Below are positions 42,141-53,700 of a stretch of DNA of 64,000 nt, one piece after another. Both the position numbers and the translations under genes were made by a program. The notes under the pieces are model-generated. The model saw only the letters and a program-made list of their open reading frames with translations, ran no database searches and was not told the DNA's origin. Source of the stretch: Linnemannia schmuckeri (Eukaryota > Mortierellomycota > Mortierellomycetes > Mortierellales > Mortierellaceae); contig JANATG010000013.1 in the NCBI GenBank assembly GCA_029449235.1, positions 744,001 to 808,000 of the forward strand. The letters run 5' to 3'. Position 1 is the stretch's first letter; every line of letters begins with the position of its first letter.

Positions 42141-44445
42141 TTAAACCTTTCCTCCGATCAAAGACCAGCTTGTGTTGACACTGTTGTAGCGAACCTCCTG
42201 ATCTGGGTGGGACATGAGCTCCATGATCTTTTGCTTAACACCAATCTCCTGCAAGAACCTATTTAAAAACAGAATGCAAACATGTATTGGTTAGAAACTG
42301 CTCTAAAGTTACTTACACGACGCGTCGGTGTAGTGAAAAGAAAACGCGCTACTTACTTTTTGCTGCTGGGGTCACGCTTGACGTATTGGCCAATGTCGCT
42401 GGCGGCCACAGAGAGCACAATGACATCGTTGGAGGTACTGAGAAGACGCGCCAACACCCTATAAAGCAATTGGTATACAAAATAAAGTAAGCTCGTAGCT
42501 TCTCCTTTCTATGAACAGAGATCTTTATCGCGATGAAAACTCGATAAAAGACTTACCTCAGAAGGGCATAGTTTTCCTTCTTGAGCTCCTTCCAGTTCTT
42601 GATCCAGAATTGTTCCGACAAGTGGGGTGGCGACCAGGTCAGTCTTGACGACAACAACTCAGCCTTGTACACCTCGAATGTCCTGTCATGACGCACACAC
42701 AAAAGACAAAGGCAGATGTCAGAACTGAGCGTGATCCAGGTCCGTGTACAAAGCAATGTATCCTGTAGTAATACTGAAGACTTACGTCAATGTATGGAAG
42801 TTCTCCTGAAGCTGTGACTTCAAAAAGTTGACATCCTCCAAAATCTCGGCATCAGACCACTTCCGTGACAACAAGTTCTCACTGAACTGGAGCAACTTCA
42901 CAGCGGCCATAGCAGCCAAGTTGGCCTCGGGTGCCTTCTCAACCAAGTTCTACGATTAAAGGCATAGTAATGTTAGGAGGATTCTTTGACACGAATGGAC
43001 TCTGTTGGAGTGAAACAAATGTGACATTTAAACACTTACTCTCAAGGTGGCAATGACAACACGAATGACCTTCTCTTTGATAGCTGATCTGGCAATATCA
43101 ACCAACTGAGGGATAACATCGTACTTCCTAATAGGCGAAGAAATATAAAAAAGTGCTGCTTAGTCTTGGATCGCGTGTCTCACCATCTCCAATCCACGAT
43201 CTATGAACAAGAGCACTCTTGGTAAGTACCTGTTGAGCTCCTGAGCAACTTCCTCGTTGAAGGTCAGGATCCAGAAACAGTAGATGACTTGGTACTGCAT
43301 CTGAGGTCCAGGGTTCTCCATCTTCAAGATCCTGACAAGGGCGTCGACAGCCTGAGGTGTGTTCCAGTAGACAATGCGGACGTTTTGCTGCCTCAATGCC
43401 GACTCCAGAACCTGAACGGAAAGATCGACCTCGGCAGGGTTCTTGCTCTGCAGTTGAACAGTAGTCCAGCGGAAAAGCTCTCCTGCAGCCTCTGTGTTAG
43501 GCTTGGGCGAAGCGCACAGCAAGGTAGTCAAGATCTTGCTTGCCTTGAGGGCAATGAAGCTGTCTTCGCTTCTCAAGCACCTAAATGAAAAACGGAATGA
43601 AGACGATGTCAATACAGGGTTTGAGCAGCAGACATGAACACGCGGACGAAATTATTGTTAGCACGATGCGACTTACTTGAGGAGAGGAGCATAGGGCAGC
43701 GAGGCATCCGCCTGACCAAGCTGCAAAAAGTAGGCAGCACGCTCTTCGTGATCTATGTTTCGTTCAGGGATAATGATGATAAATAGATGGCTGGTCAGTT
43801 TTGATTGACAAACTAAGGCACAGAATGGCTTGGCTTGGCTTGGTTTCATTATCAAAGGCTTCTTACCAAGGAGGAGGTCATCGATGAGGATGAGGATCGA
43901 CTGGATGGTGTCGACACGGACAAGCTTCTGGAGTAGGCTAATCAAAAGTTCTCCGTAGACGTTTCCCTCCTATCGAGTATGTATATGCAGCAAGAGTAAG
44001 AGGATGAGCGATTTGCGTGGGTGTGTTCCTGGCCGTTACAGGTCGCTGCTTTCCAGTGGCGATGTCCGTGCCCCTGATTGGTATGTGGTGGTTGTTACCT
44101 TATCCACGACTCTAGAGAGATCTTCGCCAGTCTTCTTCTCGACTGCCTTGATATAGTTGAGCTCAGCCTGAGTGATAAGGGTCGCGCGTTGGTAGCCCTA
44201 TTGACACCAAAAAGCGTGAATTGCATGGTAGCAAGAGTGAGCGAGAAGAACGGTCAGTTTGTCCCATTCAGCATTCAGGAACAGCCCTGGTTGGGGATCC
44301 CTCAAAAAGTCGAAAAATTCTCTCCCTTTACCTCCCAGGGGATAGGGCGAGCCCTGAGGCCAGCGGTCAGTTCATCAAGGAAGGCGTTGGAGACGAGGGC
44401 AAGCGGCACCTCTGCGACGCCATCGTTGGAAGTTTGAATGGCCAT
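42141..44445 (-). CDS. VMA13: V-type proton ATPase subunit H
   Basis: On the minus strand, ten exons: 44445-44332, 44197-44099, 43969-43867, 43752-43677, 43580-43230, 43127-43040, 42949-42786, 42682-42557, 42458-42357 and 42258-42141. They give 446 residues, close to the family length. Subunit H belongs to the peripheral V1 sector and couples or silences ATP hydrolysis when V1 detaches from the vacuolar membrane. The protein is a stack of armadillo/HEAT-like helices. Landmarks are YQRATLITQAELNYIKAVEK, DDLLLDHEERAAYFLQLG, YQVIYCFWILTFNEEVAQEL, KYDVIPQLVDIARSAIKEKV, FEVYKAELLSSRLTWSPPHL and SNDVIVLSVAASDIGQYVKR, with the end MSHPDQEVRYNSVNTSWSLI. All nine junctions keep the frame. It is the most intron-rich gene in the window. 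Confidence 0.94.
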
Positions 44446-44737
44446 TTTTTGTGGTGTGAAAATCAGATCAGGGGAAAGAAGGAGTGACACGAATGATTGC
44501 AGGGAGAAGGAGAGTTGATGAGAGGAGTGAGAGTCGTTCCTTGGTGTTGTTCTTGAAAGGCAGCGATGAGGAAGAGAGAAAGGAGGAGGATTGAATGTCG
44601 CGAGGAGATGGAGAGGATAAAGAAAAAGAAAAAGGCGGGTACGAGTATAAGAGGCCGAAAGTGACGTCTGTTCAGAGTGAGAGAAGAGTAGAGAGGCGCG
44701 TTTATTACTGGCTAAGTACGGAGTTTTTGCACGGCGA

Positions 44738-45538
44738 TTAGATGGGACCGTGGGGGTTGTTGGGTGGCCGGGGCGCATAATATGAGGAGTCCATCGTAGC
44801 CTCTACGACCGACGAGCTAACATTGGACGAAGTAGCAGACGAGTAAGGGGCCGTCGGGGGCGCCGTTGAATAGAACGGCTGGGTATCATGGTGTCTTTCT
44901 TCAGGTCCGCGCACAACAGTCGGTTTCGAATATTTAGGGATGCCAGGCGGTGATAACGTCGTAGCAACAACAGCTGCTACGACTGGAGGTGCTGGTCTGG
45001 TCCACGACGAGAGTGGTACAGTTCCTGACATAGATTCAGATCCATGTCCATGTCCATGTCCCGAAGGTGTGTAGGGTATATTTTCTCCTGCCTTGATTTC
45101 GCTTCCTGTTGTGGTTATTACGTTCGGGCGTGGATGCGAAGAAAGCTGTAATTGGTGCTGCAGGTCAGTTGGCTGATATGGATCTTGGTGAAACGGTGCC
45201 GATGGTACCGACAGTGCGTATGGCTGCGGTGCAGGAGGCACAAAGGGCTGGTATGGCAGTTGTTGTTGCGGCTGTATGGGCAATGGCTGTGGCTGTGGTG
45301 GGAGGACTCCAGATGAAGGAAGTGGGCGAACCAGTAAACCGACGGTGCCGTCGGGCAGGGTGCCTGTTGATATCAATCCGTGCGGTTCCTGGGCGTGCAT
45401 CAGGTTGGTGGCATCCATAAGCTTCTGTGTGCTTCTTGCGTTGGCTTCCTTGCGGCAGCAGCACATGTAGATAAGGCCGAGGCCGACGACGACGGATGGC
45501 GCTGCTATCCCGATAATGGCCCCGTCAGTGAGTGACAT
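44738..45538 (-). CDS. Single-pass membrane protein with Pro/Gln-rich tail
   Basis: A single exon of 266 residues. The first 30 residues hold one transmembrane helix (GAIIGIAAPSVVVGLGLIYM) ended by CCCRK, a likely palmitoylation site and stop-transfer signal. The rest is Pro/Gln/Ser-rich with PQPQPLPIQP repeats, a GHGHGHG run and a C-terminal Tyr/Pro segment. There is no signal peptide and almost no outer domain. The helix plus basic juxtamembrane part resembles the C-terminal part of fungal single-pass proteins with large beta-rich ectodomains. A broken gene with such an ectodomain lies just upstream in divergent orientation (46217). So it may be a free-standing tail or a fragment (inference). 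Function unknown. Confidence 0.6.
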   Translation of the reverse strand: MSLTDGAIIGIAAPSVVVGLGLIYMCCCRKEANARSTQKLMDATNLMHAQEPHGLISTGTLPDGTVGLLVRPLPSSGVLPPQPQPLPIQPQQQLPYQPFVPPAPQPYALSVPSAPFHQDPYQPTDLQHQLQLSSHPRPNVITTTGSEIKAGENIPYTPSGHGHGHGSESMSGTVPLSSWTRPAPPVVAAVVATTLSPPGIPKYSKPTVVRGPEERHHDTQPFYSTAPPTAPYSSATSSNVSSSVVEATMDSSYYAPRPPNNPHGPI

Positions 45539-46216
45539 GACAGCTGGACGTCCCTGTTTACTATAAACGTTCTCTTTGTTTCCGTTTCTGAGGAGTGCAA
45601 GGAAGGTGTGTTTCTATGCCTGTTCCTGAGTGATGACGACTGACAAGACTGCAAGGTAGAGCAGACGGTGGGCTGTAGTTTTTTTGTTTGCGTGTGTCGT
45701 TCTGTCTCTGTCTTGAGTTGAATGAGGGTGTGTCTGTGAACGAAAGGACGACAGGGATGAGAAAGGTGAGTGAGTGTGTGTATGTGAATATGTCGATGGT
45801 GGGCGAGGGGGACGAGAGAAAAGTAATTTTGTCCAATTTTGGATGGGAACAACAAAAAGTCTGTCTTTCGATCGCCCTTTCAATCTTTCAGTTCTGCAAA
45901 CGACAAAATCAAACAGAGACACATCGTGTCCTCTTGCCGAGAGTTATTTTGAAATAAGCATTTTTTTAGTGCTGAGGATGCGCGTTCACTACGGCGACAG
46001 TCGGCATACGCCGCCGTACCAGGTATGTTCTCCCTTGACTATTAAATATCAGACGCGTCCTCCTTTCTCTTTTTGCCTTTCCTCTCATTCAACCTTCACT
46101 AACTCCTCACTCATTCACTATCCATTTCTTCTCTCCCCTCTTTTTCAAAACAAACAAGCGAACAATTACTAGCGTCCCCAACCACCTCCCCCTAACTGCC
46201 ACTACCACAGTTCAAA
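45539..46216. other. Divergent spacer between membrane-protein genes
   Basis: Likely promoter region for the minus-strand membrane protein and the broken plus-strand gene. GTGTGTG-rich near 45770. No separate gene is seen. Confidence 0.45.
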
Positions 46217-47510
46217 ATGCGACTTGTCCCTTTCTGTGTTGCGACGGACACCCCTGCAATCGTCCTCTACGGATATGCTGTCGCCAGGAAGGACGGCTCC
46301 ACAACCAACATCTTTTACAATCTACTCATCAAGTCAAACCCCAAGTCCCGCTCCGATCTCAAAGACCTCACTTGGACGCTCGTCAGCGCATCCCCACAAT
46401 CTAGTAACTATATCATCGACAATCACCCAGAGACCGACCAGGCATACAACTGCGCTATCGACGACAATGGCCTCCTCTCGATTCTTTCGCGCAGATCCGC
46501 TTCCTCCTCTTCCTTGCCCCCGGAAGGAAACATCCCAAAGGGATTACAGTACTGACCTCCTTTTGCCAGCCGCAGTGACAAGGGCATCTGGGCAAACATA
46601 GTCGCACATCCTACTACCGATTACTCGAGCGCCTGGGACGATTCGATAGCCAGTCCAAGTCAGCTTTCAACTTCAAGGACGCCGTTGGACAGAACAACCA
46701 TATGTATGTTGTTGTCCAGCAGCTGGTGCCCGGTGGCGTTTATGTCGCAGCCCTCAATTTGGATACGGCGACAATGAACATCGGACCTGCGTGGTTATCG
46801 GACCAGTCCAAGTACGGTGTACCCAGGGCTGCTTTATACACCCCAGACACCATCCATTCGCTTGATTTTCTCGGTTCTCAAGCATTTCTGACTTCAGTTT
46901 CCATTACAAGCTCATCCACCATACCTCCTGTTAGACCTGTTATTATTCGAGATGTCACTGCGACCATTGGCACCAAGCGCTCTGGAGTGTATGTCATCAC
47001 TAAGAAATACACCCTTGGCAATAACGGAATAATTTCCTGTATGGTATGTCAATATTTGAATTCTTTGACATTAAGGCGTGCATGCTGTGCGCGGTCGATT
47101 TTGCGGCGACCAATAACACTTTTACCGTCATTGTCACTGCTCCACCGATAAAAGGCGAGAACCTCACAGCGATGACCGCCATGAAAGGCTGAGACGGCGT
47201 TTCTTTCCTCTTTCCACACAATCTCGATGGCATGTACAGCTACCAAATCGACGACCCGTCAGCGGGTTCCAGAATAGCCGTGGCAGCCGATGTCAGGATC
47301 ACTGGCTGGTACGGAGGAGAACTGACCGTTCCTGGCGATCCATGGGCACCTCAGAGCGGGAATCGTGTTTCGATCCTGATGTTGGTAGATCTTGGAGTGG
47401 GGGATGCCGTGATTATTGTAGCATTGGCGATCTGAATTGGTTGCTGTGTGCGTCGCCGTCATCAACGTCGCAGATAAGCTCGAAGCTAGCCTTTGCAGGA
47501 TGAAGATCCA
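46217..47510 (+). pseudogene. Broken single-pass membrane protein gene with beta-rich ectodomain
   Basis: Protein-like segments lie in order but in different frames. They are MRLVPFCVATDTPAIVLYGY through a domain ending at a TGA near 46553; GIWANIVAHPTTDYSSAWDD after it; a frameshift near 46650; then SAFNFKDAVGQNNHMYVVVQ onward. A plausible GTATGT..AAG intron (about 47044-47075) is followed by LCAVDFAATNNTFTVIVTAP. A TGA (47190-47192) interrupts before DGMYSYQIDDPSAGSRIAVA and GDAVIIVALAI; a second TGA (47433-47435) falls in the predicted transmembrane helix just before a basic stretch RRRHQRRR. I judge it a decayed member of a lineage-specific family of secreted/membrane proteins with beta-propeller-like repeats. 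The family placement is from general resemblance only. Confidence 0.6.
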
Positions 47511-47732
47511 GTCATAAGCGCGAGGCGCCTTCTCAGTAACGCGTTCCCTTCTTATGCATTTGCCATATTAAATGTCCACAGGCTTGTTTCCAACATCGCA
47601 GTCACTTGGCGAGAGATTTCAGTTTTCTGCGGGCGGGGTTCAACTCTTTCGTTCCTTTTTCTTTGTTCACTCCTCCGCCGCCCCATTCGCTACATCAACC
47701 CTCATTCCTCACATCAACATAAACAACACACC

Positions 47733-49192
47733 ATGGCTGTAAGGCTACAACAACAGTTATTCTCGACAAATAACAGGGATCTCGAAAATATTAAATTGGA
47801 GGAATCGCCATTGACCAGTCTATGATCCCTTTCCAACTCACTTTCTCTCCTTCTCAATCGCAATCAACTTTCATAGGACAAAGACAAGGACAAGGACAAA
47901 TCACGCTACCGCTACCAGAGCGAGATCCAGCAAATGATGTTTGTCTTTGGCGAAGTCTCGGACGCCATCCAGGAAACCACCATGCTCGTCGAGGACATTG
48001 TTCGCTCACAAGTCATCGAGATTGTATGTTTCCTTTTTACTTTGCGGACTCTATTGCTGTGAAAGGCTAAATATTATGCACTCAAATAAAGATACTGACG
48101 CGCCACGGTTCTTTCATATTACTAGATATGCCTGGCAGCTCAACAGGCGCGGAAACGAGCTTCTCGATTCATGACAGCAGAGGATCTCATCTTTCTTATC
48201 AGACACGACCGTCCCAAGGTCAACCGACTTCGGACATATCTCTCCTGGAAGGATGTCCGCAAAAACGTCAAGGATTCATCGGACGGCGCAGGAGGAACAG
48301 GAGCCGATGATGTGGTTGGATTGGATGATGCTGCTGCTGCACATGAGAAGGGCGGTGGGGTAGATGGACCCAGCGGCGGACCTAATGGCAAGAACTCTGC
48401 AGCTGGCCCTGTCCCTGTGTCGAAGGCTCGGCGGATGAGAGTCAAATTGAGCTGGGAGTTACTCAATGGCTTTGCGGATGCTATGGTTGGAAATGGAGAG
48501 GATGACGAGGAGGATGACGATGATGAGGATGCCTACCTGGACTCCATGCAGCGGCTACGAGTACGTATTTTTGTTTACAGTGAGTGTGTGTCCTTACATT
48601 GGAGCATAAGAGCGCGCTACTAATACCCACTCAAATTTCTGAAAATGCCAAACATTAGGACGCAGACAGAATTACTCTGGCGATGACGAGAGAAGAATAC
48701 GAGCACTATAGTGAATGTCGTCAGGCATCATTCACATACAGGAAAGCAAAGCGGTTTCGGGAATGGGCCAACATGGCCTCATACATCGATATGCGACCCA
48801 ACGACGACATTATCGATATTCTCGGTTTCTTGACCTTTGAGATGGTGACAACTCTCACAGAGGCAGCGTTGAAGGTCAAGAAGGAAGAAGATGAAAAACA
48901 GCGGCTCTACCGCGAAGCTGTGGTCGCTGCAAAGATCAAGAGTATGGGTAAAAGTGAAGACGGCAGTGGGTCAGGCGCAGGCGGAGACGGGAAAAGTGGT
49001 ACTAACAACGGAGCTGGCGAGGATATGGATCTGGATGAGGACGTGCCGGGATTGTTCTCGCTGCCACCCAGCGAGAAGGGTCCCTTGCAGTCACGGCATA
49101 TCCGTGAAGCCTTCCGACGATTGCAACGTGCACCTCTTCCCATCAAGAACTACAACGGAGGATTGGCGCGAACTAAAGTCTCGTTGATTTGA
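47733..49192 (+). CDS. SPT3: SPT3, SAGA complex subunit
   Basis: Exons 47733-47738, 47877-48023, 48126-48560 and 48659-49192 give 373 residues. Spt3 is a nuclear histone-fold protein of the SAGA co-activator that helps deliver TBP to promoters. The first histone fold reads RYRYQSEIQQMMFVFGEVSD, TTMLVEDIVRSQVIEICLAA, and FMTAEDLIFLIRHDRPKVNR with YLSWKDVRKNVK. An acidic/Gly linker is followed by the second fold around MTREEYEHYSECRQASFTYR, RFREWANMASYIDMRPNDDI and DILGFLTFEMVTTLTEAALK. The first coding exon is just ATGGCT, followed by a GTAAGG donor. It adds Met-Ala before the charged DKDKDKDK run and gives the only start for exon 2. An acidic insert near the C-terminus makes it somewhat longer than yeast Spt3 (337). 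Confidence 0.92.
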
Positions 49193-49479
49193 TGGCATTT
49201 TGATACATTACAGAATAAAAACCAAATTTTAACCCATTCGAGCGCCCGTTTTTCCTGATCAACCCTCGATACCTATTCCATGATCAGATCTCACTGCCCA
49301 AATCAGTCAACACATCGCCAACATATATAAAAAGTGAATGTCTATCGCGCCTCGTCTTTATTTGGAAGCTAGGAAAGTTGATTATTTTGTCAAATTGGCG
49401 GTGATATCGCTACTGTTGTCCACCTAGCACGGTTCTACTACTGCTGTCAAGCTAAAGTCGATGTCAAAGCCGTCCTGCT

Positions 49480-50792
49480 TTAGCTCTTGAGGGCCTCCAA
49501 GCGTCTCTGCATGTCGTCCAGTGCTGGCTCTTCCTCTTCCTCTTCCGCCTCGGTTGGCAATGATCCAGCGGCAAGTGGAGCCTCTCCCAAAAGACCTACA
49601 ATAATGATAACATAAAAAGTGTGAGTATGCGAGCTCTCTGGATAGATTTGATTTACGGTCCCAAGAATGCAAAATAAATGACGTAAGAGGATCCTAGTGG
49701 CATTACCATCTGTGATTTGGAAGAGGACTTTGTTGACCTCCTCCTCAGCCTCCTCCTCGATCTCGTCATCGTCCATTGACTCCATGGTATCCTGAAGCAT
49801 CTCGTCAATAATGCCCGCCTAAAAACAATGACAAAAGAAAAAACTGGTTAACGGACAAGTTTGTTATCGTATTTTGGCGCATTGATCTATGACAATGGCA
49901 TCAAGCATGCAGTCGAATCAGGGTACGTAGTAAAAGAGAATGCTGCGTACCTTCATCATTTCCTTAGACATTTCCTGCATCTGGGCAGAGATCTCTGGGA
50001 GTTTGACCAGGTTGTTGACCATGCCCATGACCTCTGAACTCTTCTGCAGCGTACCGGCAATCTTTAATGTGGCTATGAGCAACAAAATGTGCGACAAAGG
50101 ACGAGAATATGTCAGCCAAGAACAATACAACCTTTCTCTGAATTAATGGTAGTACACCATCAAAAATATGCCAAGACGAACGTCCTCAAACAAAAAAACA
50201 CAAAAAACTTACAAAGTTGATGTTGGAGCTGCATGGATATTGAGTTCAACTGAGCTTTGCTGGTGACGATACGATCCTTCTGACGACGGGAGCGGACCAA
50301 TTCCTTAGCGAGGATCTTGCAGGTACGGATATCGCCCTTCTTGGCCATCTGCTTGACCATCTTCTTAGCCTTGAGTTCCTCTGTTTCGATCCCACGCTTC
50401 TGACGGTCCAGAGCTCGTTGCTGGGCATTAATTTCTTGGCGCCATTTCCTGACCTGCACCAAAGGGCCAAGGTTTCGTTAGGTTGTCGAGTGAGATTGGG
50501 AATCGACCAAAGTGAAAAGGGTGAGATGAGCCCAGAGAGTGAGAATGAGAGAAGGGTTGAAGGAGGAAAAGAGAGTTGACGGGCGTTAGCTGACTGGAGC
50601 AATGGGCTGTTTGTTCCATTGATTGAATGTTCAGCATCCAGCTACAGCATTCCCTTCACCGTTGCTCGTCATGCCATCCTGTCGCTGCATGCGAAAGACC
50701 GGTGTGTGCAAGATATGTACCATCTCTTCAGGGGTCTTTTTGCCAAAGAACCGTTGGACAGACTCGACGGAGGTTTTAAATGTCGATGCCAT
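49480..50792 (-). CDS. VPS24: VPS24/CHMP3, ESCRT-III subunit
   Basis: On the minus strand, exons 50792-50721, 50453-50213, 50072-49951, 49818-49707 and 49595-49480 give 220 residues, the family length. Vps24 co-polymerises with Snf7 and Vps2 on endosomes to bud and cut intralumenal vesicles. The basic N-terminal helices (VRKWRQEINAQQRALDRQKR, AKKGDIRTCKILAKELVRSR) and SKAQLNSISMQLQHQL are followed by VMGMVNNLVKLPEISAQMQE and an acidic region EEEAEEEVNKVLFQITDG. The last helix, DDMQRRLEALKS, is a MIM1-type motif for the AAA ATPase Vps4. Every junction keeps the frame. It converges with SPT3, 287 bases away. Confidence 0.94.
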
Positions 50793-53700
50793 GGTACTGC
50801 TTTGGTTGTTGTCGCCTGTGGGTGTCCTGTCTGTGTTTCTATTGTTCGTTGGTGGGCTGTTGAGTTGTGTTGTCCTGGTAAGAGTCGATGGGCGAGAGAG
50901 TGGAGAAGTGAAAGAGTGAGAGGAAGGGAAAACAAGGAGCGCGCTCTTAAGAAAGGTTCCTTCAACGACACGTTTTTCGTTTTTTGATCACGGGACCGAT
51001 CGCCCATAAAAAAAAAGACGGCAAAAAATCAAGGAGCACGGCGACAGTTGTAATCGCATCGCAGTGTTGGCAACGGCAGAGTTGGAGTTGCAAGATAGCA
51101 ACTAAAGAAAGGTAAGGCCAATATAGACAAGGAGAGATGTAGTGCCAGTCTGCACTGATATTGGCCCTTCAAGTGCCAAAGCGGGCACCCATTTTCTCCC
51201 CAAGCACCATATCAGCGACTCGTCTTTTACATTGCAGGACTGTGTTCGCGTTTACTTCGCCTCCTCGCGCTATTTTTAGCTGATGCACTGATGGGACACC
51301 TCGCGTTGATCACCGTCCGCTGTCCAAAGAAGAGAGCGCGTGAACCATGCCCCCCAAGCTGTTAAGCATACGACCTCTGCGGGACAGAAAGATGCTAAGG
51401 ATTTTTTTTCTTCTTTACCCTTCACTCCTCTCATCCGCCTCACCCCCGAGCCATCGCTGCTCCTGATGGTCATTGTAGTTGCTGCTGCTCATACCTCTTC
51501 CCTTCAATTCCCTCTGGTCTCTGTCGCTACTATTCTTATCATCTACCATTTACATTCCTCCTCCCATCGACCCAAAGTAACAACCGCATCGCGCTTACTA
51601 TTTCGTAAGTCTTTTCTTCCGTCAGTTTTGAAAAAAAGTATAAAATATATCGACGTCCCTTTATTTTCATTCACAGATGTGAAAATCCTCTCGCAAGGGT
51701 GTTGACAATTCTGTCAATCACCTCGCCTGCTGGAAACACCAGAATGGTTCATACCCTCGCCATTCCCAGCAAACCAGCGTGTCTAATACACCTATGAATT
51801 CACCTCATCCTTCAACTTCTCCAGGTTTACCATGTATCCTCTACCACAATCGTCGCAACCGCACTCGTCATTCCAGGTTTGGCCATTGCTACCGAAATGA
51901 CGGCACAAACCGCTCCGACATATGTATCTCCGAAAAAAGGCACTCGCCATGCCTAGTGTCGTTACCTCTGCGAGCTCGTCCAAGCCCACCGTCCTGACTA
52001 CATCACTGCTCCTACATCAATTCCCTCACCGCCTTCCACCGCTATGCCCATGAAAATCACAAAATCTAATCCGAGCTAGCCATTGCATGTAAGAAATAGG
52101 TATGTGTTTCACCTCGCTCTCAAAGTTGTTCACTCCTGTGCCTTTGCAACAGTTTTTCATCCACTTTTTGTCTTTCGAAGTATACGTTACTTATCGAGCT
52201 TTTTTTCGTGTTCATAACGGTGTCCGCTTGACAACGATTTTTACTATCGAAAGTGAAAAGGAAGGCAGTAAGCATTCGCTATTCAGGCGTACTCTTTGCT
52301 CAGAACCGACTGAACAGTGTGCAAGAAAATTTGTGTCTGCTAAGCTAAACTTCCCAACTTACTATTTACATTAAGACATGTTTGGGGCATGCATACAAGT
52401 TGAGAAGAATGGTGGCGAGGCATGCTGGATCTATAGTAAAGCAGAGGACGACTTTGAAGTTCTTTAATACAGCTTTACGAGGATCGAACAGCATTTTTTT
52501 TTTTTTTTTTTTTGCGAGATCAACTAATGTTCGCATGGCCTTTTTTCAGATACAAAAATATGGCGTTAACTTTGATCATTATTAAAATAATGTACTGCTT
52601 CTCGAGATGTAAGAAAAAAAGGAAATTGAAGGACACCGCTGTTTTTTTGTTCTTCTGTCCAATGACTTTCTTTGATTGCCCTGAGCATACCCTTTTCTCT
52701 TTCTCCTCTTTCACACAAACGGTTCAAATAAAATGGGGCAGATTTCAAGCACGATAAGCTTTGGAAGGAATAGCAATTTGCAACTTGAAGCTCCTGCGTT
52801 CGTTTCTTCCTTGCCTTATTTTTTGTGCGGCCGGATGAAGAACGTAGTGTATCAGCCGTGGGATCGACGTCGGTGTTGGGGACATGGCGTGTGAACAGTA
52901 AAAAACATTTAAAATAAAGGAGCTAATGCCTCAAGGAACTGTTCTTGGCTTCTGTGTTTATACAAGTTTGCAAGGATGACGACGGAGAACACATTTTCCC
53001 ATCTTCGATAAACGTAGAACCCTATCTTTTTTTCCTGTGAGTGCTTTACTTGTGCTAGGATAACCATGTTTGCTGCCTGAAACTCGAATTTGTTTTCAAG
53101 TCACGGTATAAACTTTTGTTTGTAGTAGTAAAGTTGTAGCCTTTTCTTTGTTTCAAATGGCTTCCGTCTCCTTCCTGGGGTTTCTGTTCAGTCGCCTTTT
53201 CATTTCTTTGTCGTTTGAGTGACATGGTTACATTCCTTTCTTTTAATTCGAACTTGCAACCATGAATGGTTGAAAATCAAGCATAGGCCGATTTCGCTTT
53301 TTACTGACTTAAGAGTGCAACCTTTCACTTCATTGATAGATGCATGTCCATTCGACTCTAAGTCAGGAAAAAATCGTCGGATATTGGGACGTGATCTTGT
53401 TGTAGTCTTTTTTTTTGCCAACAGTACTGTTCTAGTCTAACTACAAAGGTGAATGTTTTATTGTATCTCTCTTTCTGTCTTGGCGACCGGGATTCGATGA
53501 TTGTTTGAAGCATCTCGCTATTTGGTTGATTATTCGAGGTATGAGCTTGGGACTGACCTGAAGAAAAAAGAAAAAGAAACCAGAATAGAGGTCGCAAGGA
53601 AGTCATTGCAACCCAACAGAGGCTTAGCAGTGCTTGGAGTAATTAAATAAACTCTCCTCGACTTGCCATCATCACTGGGTTGTGTGCTTTGTTTTTTGTG

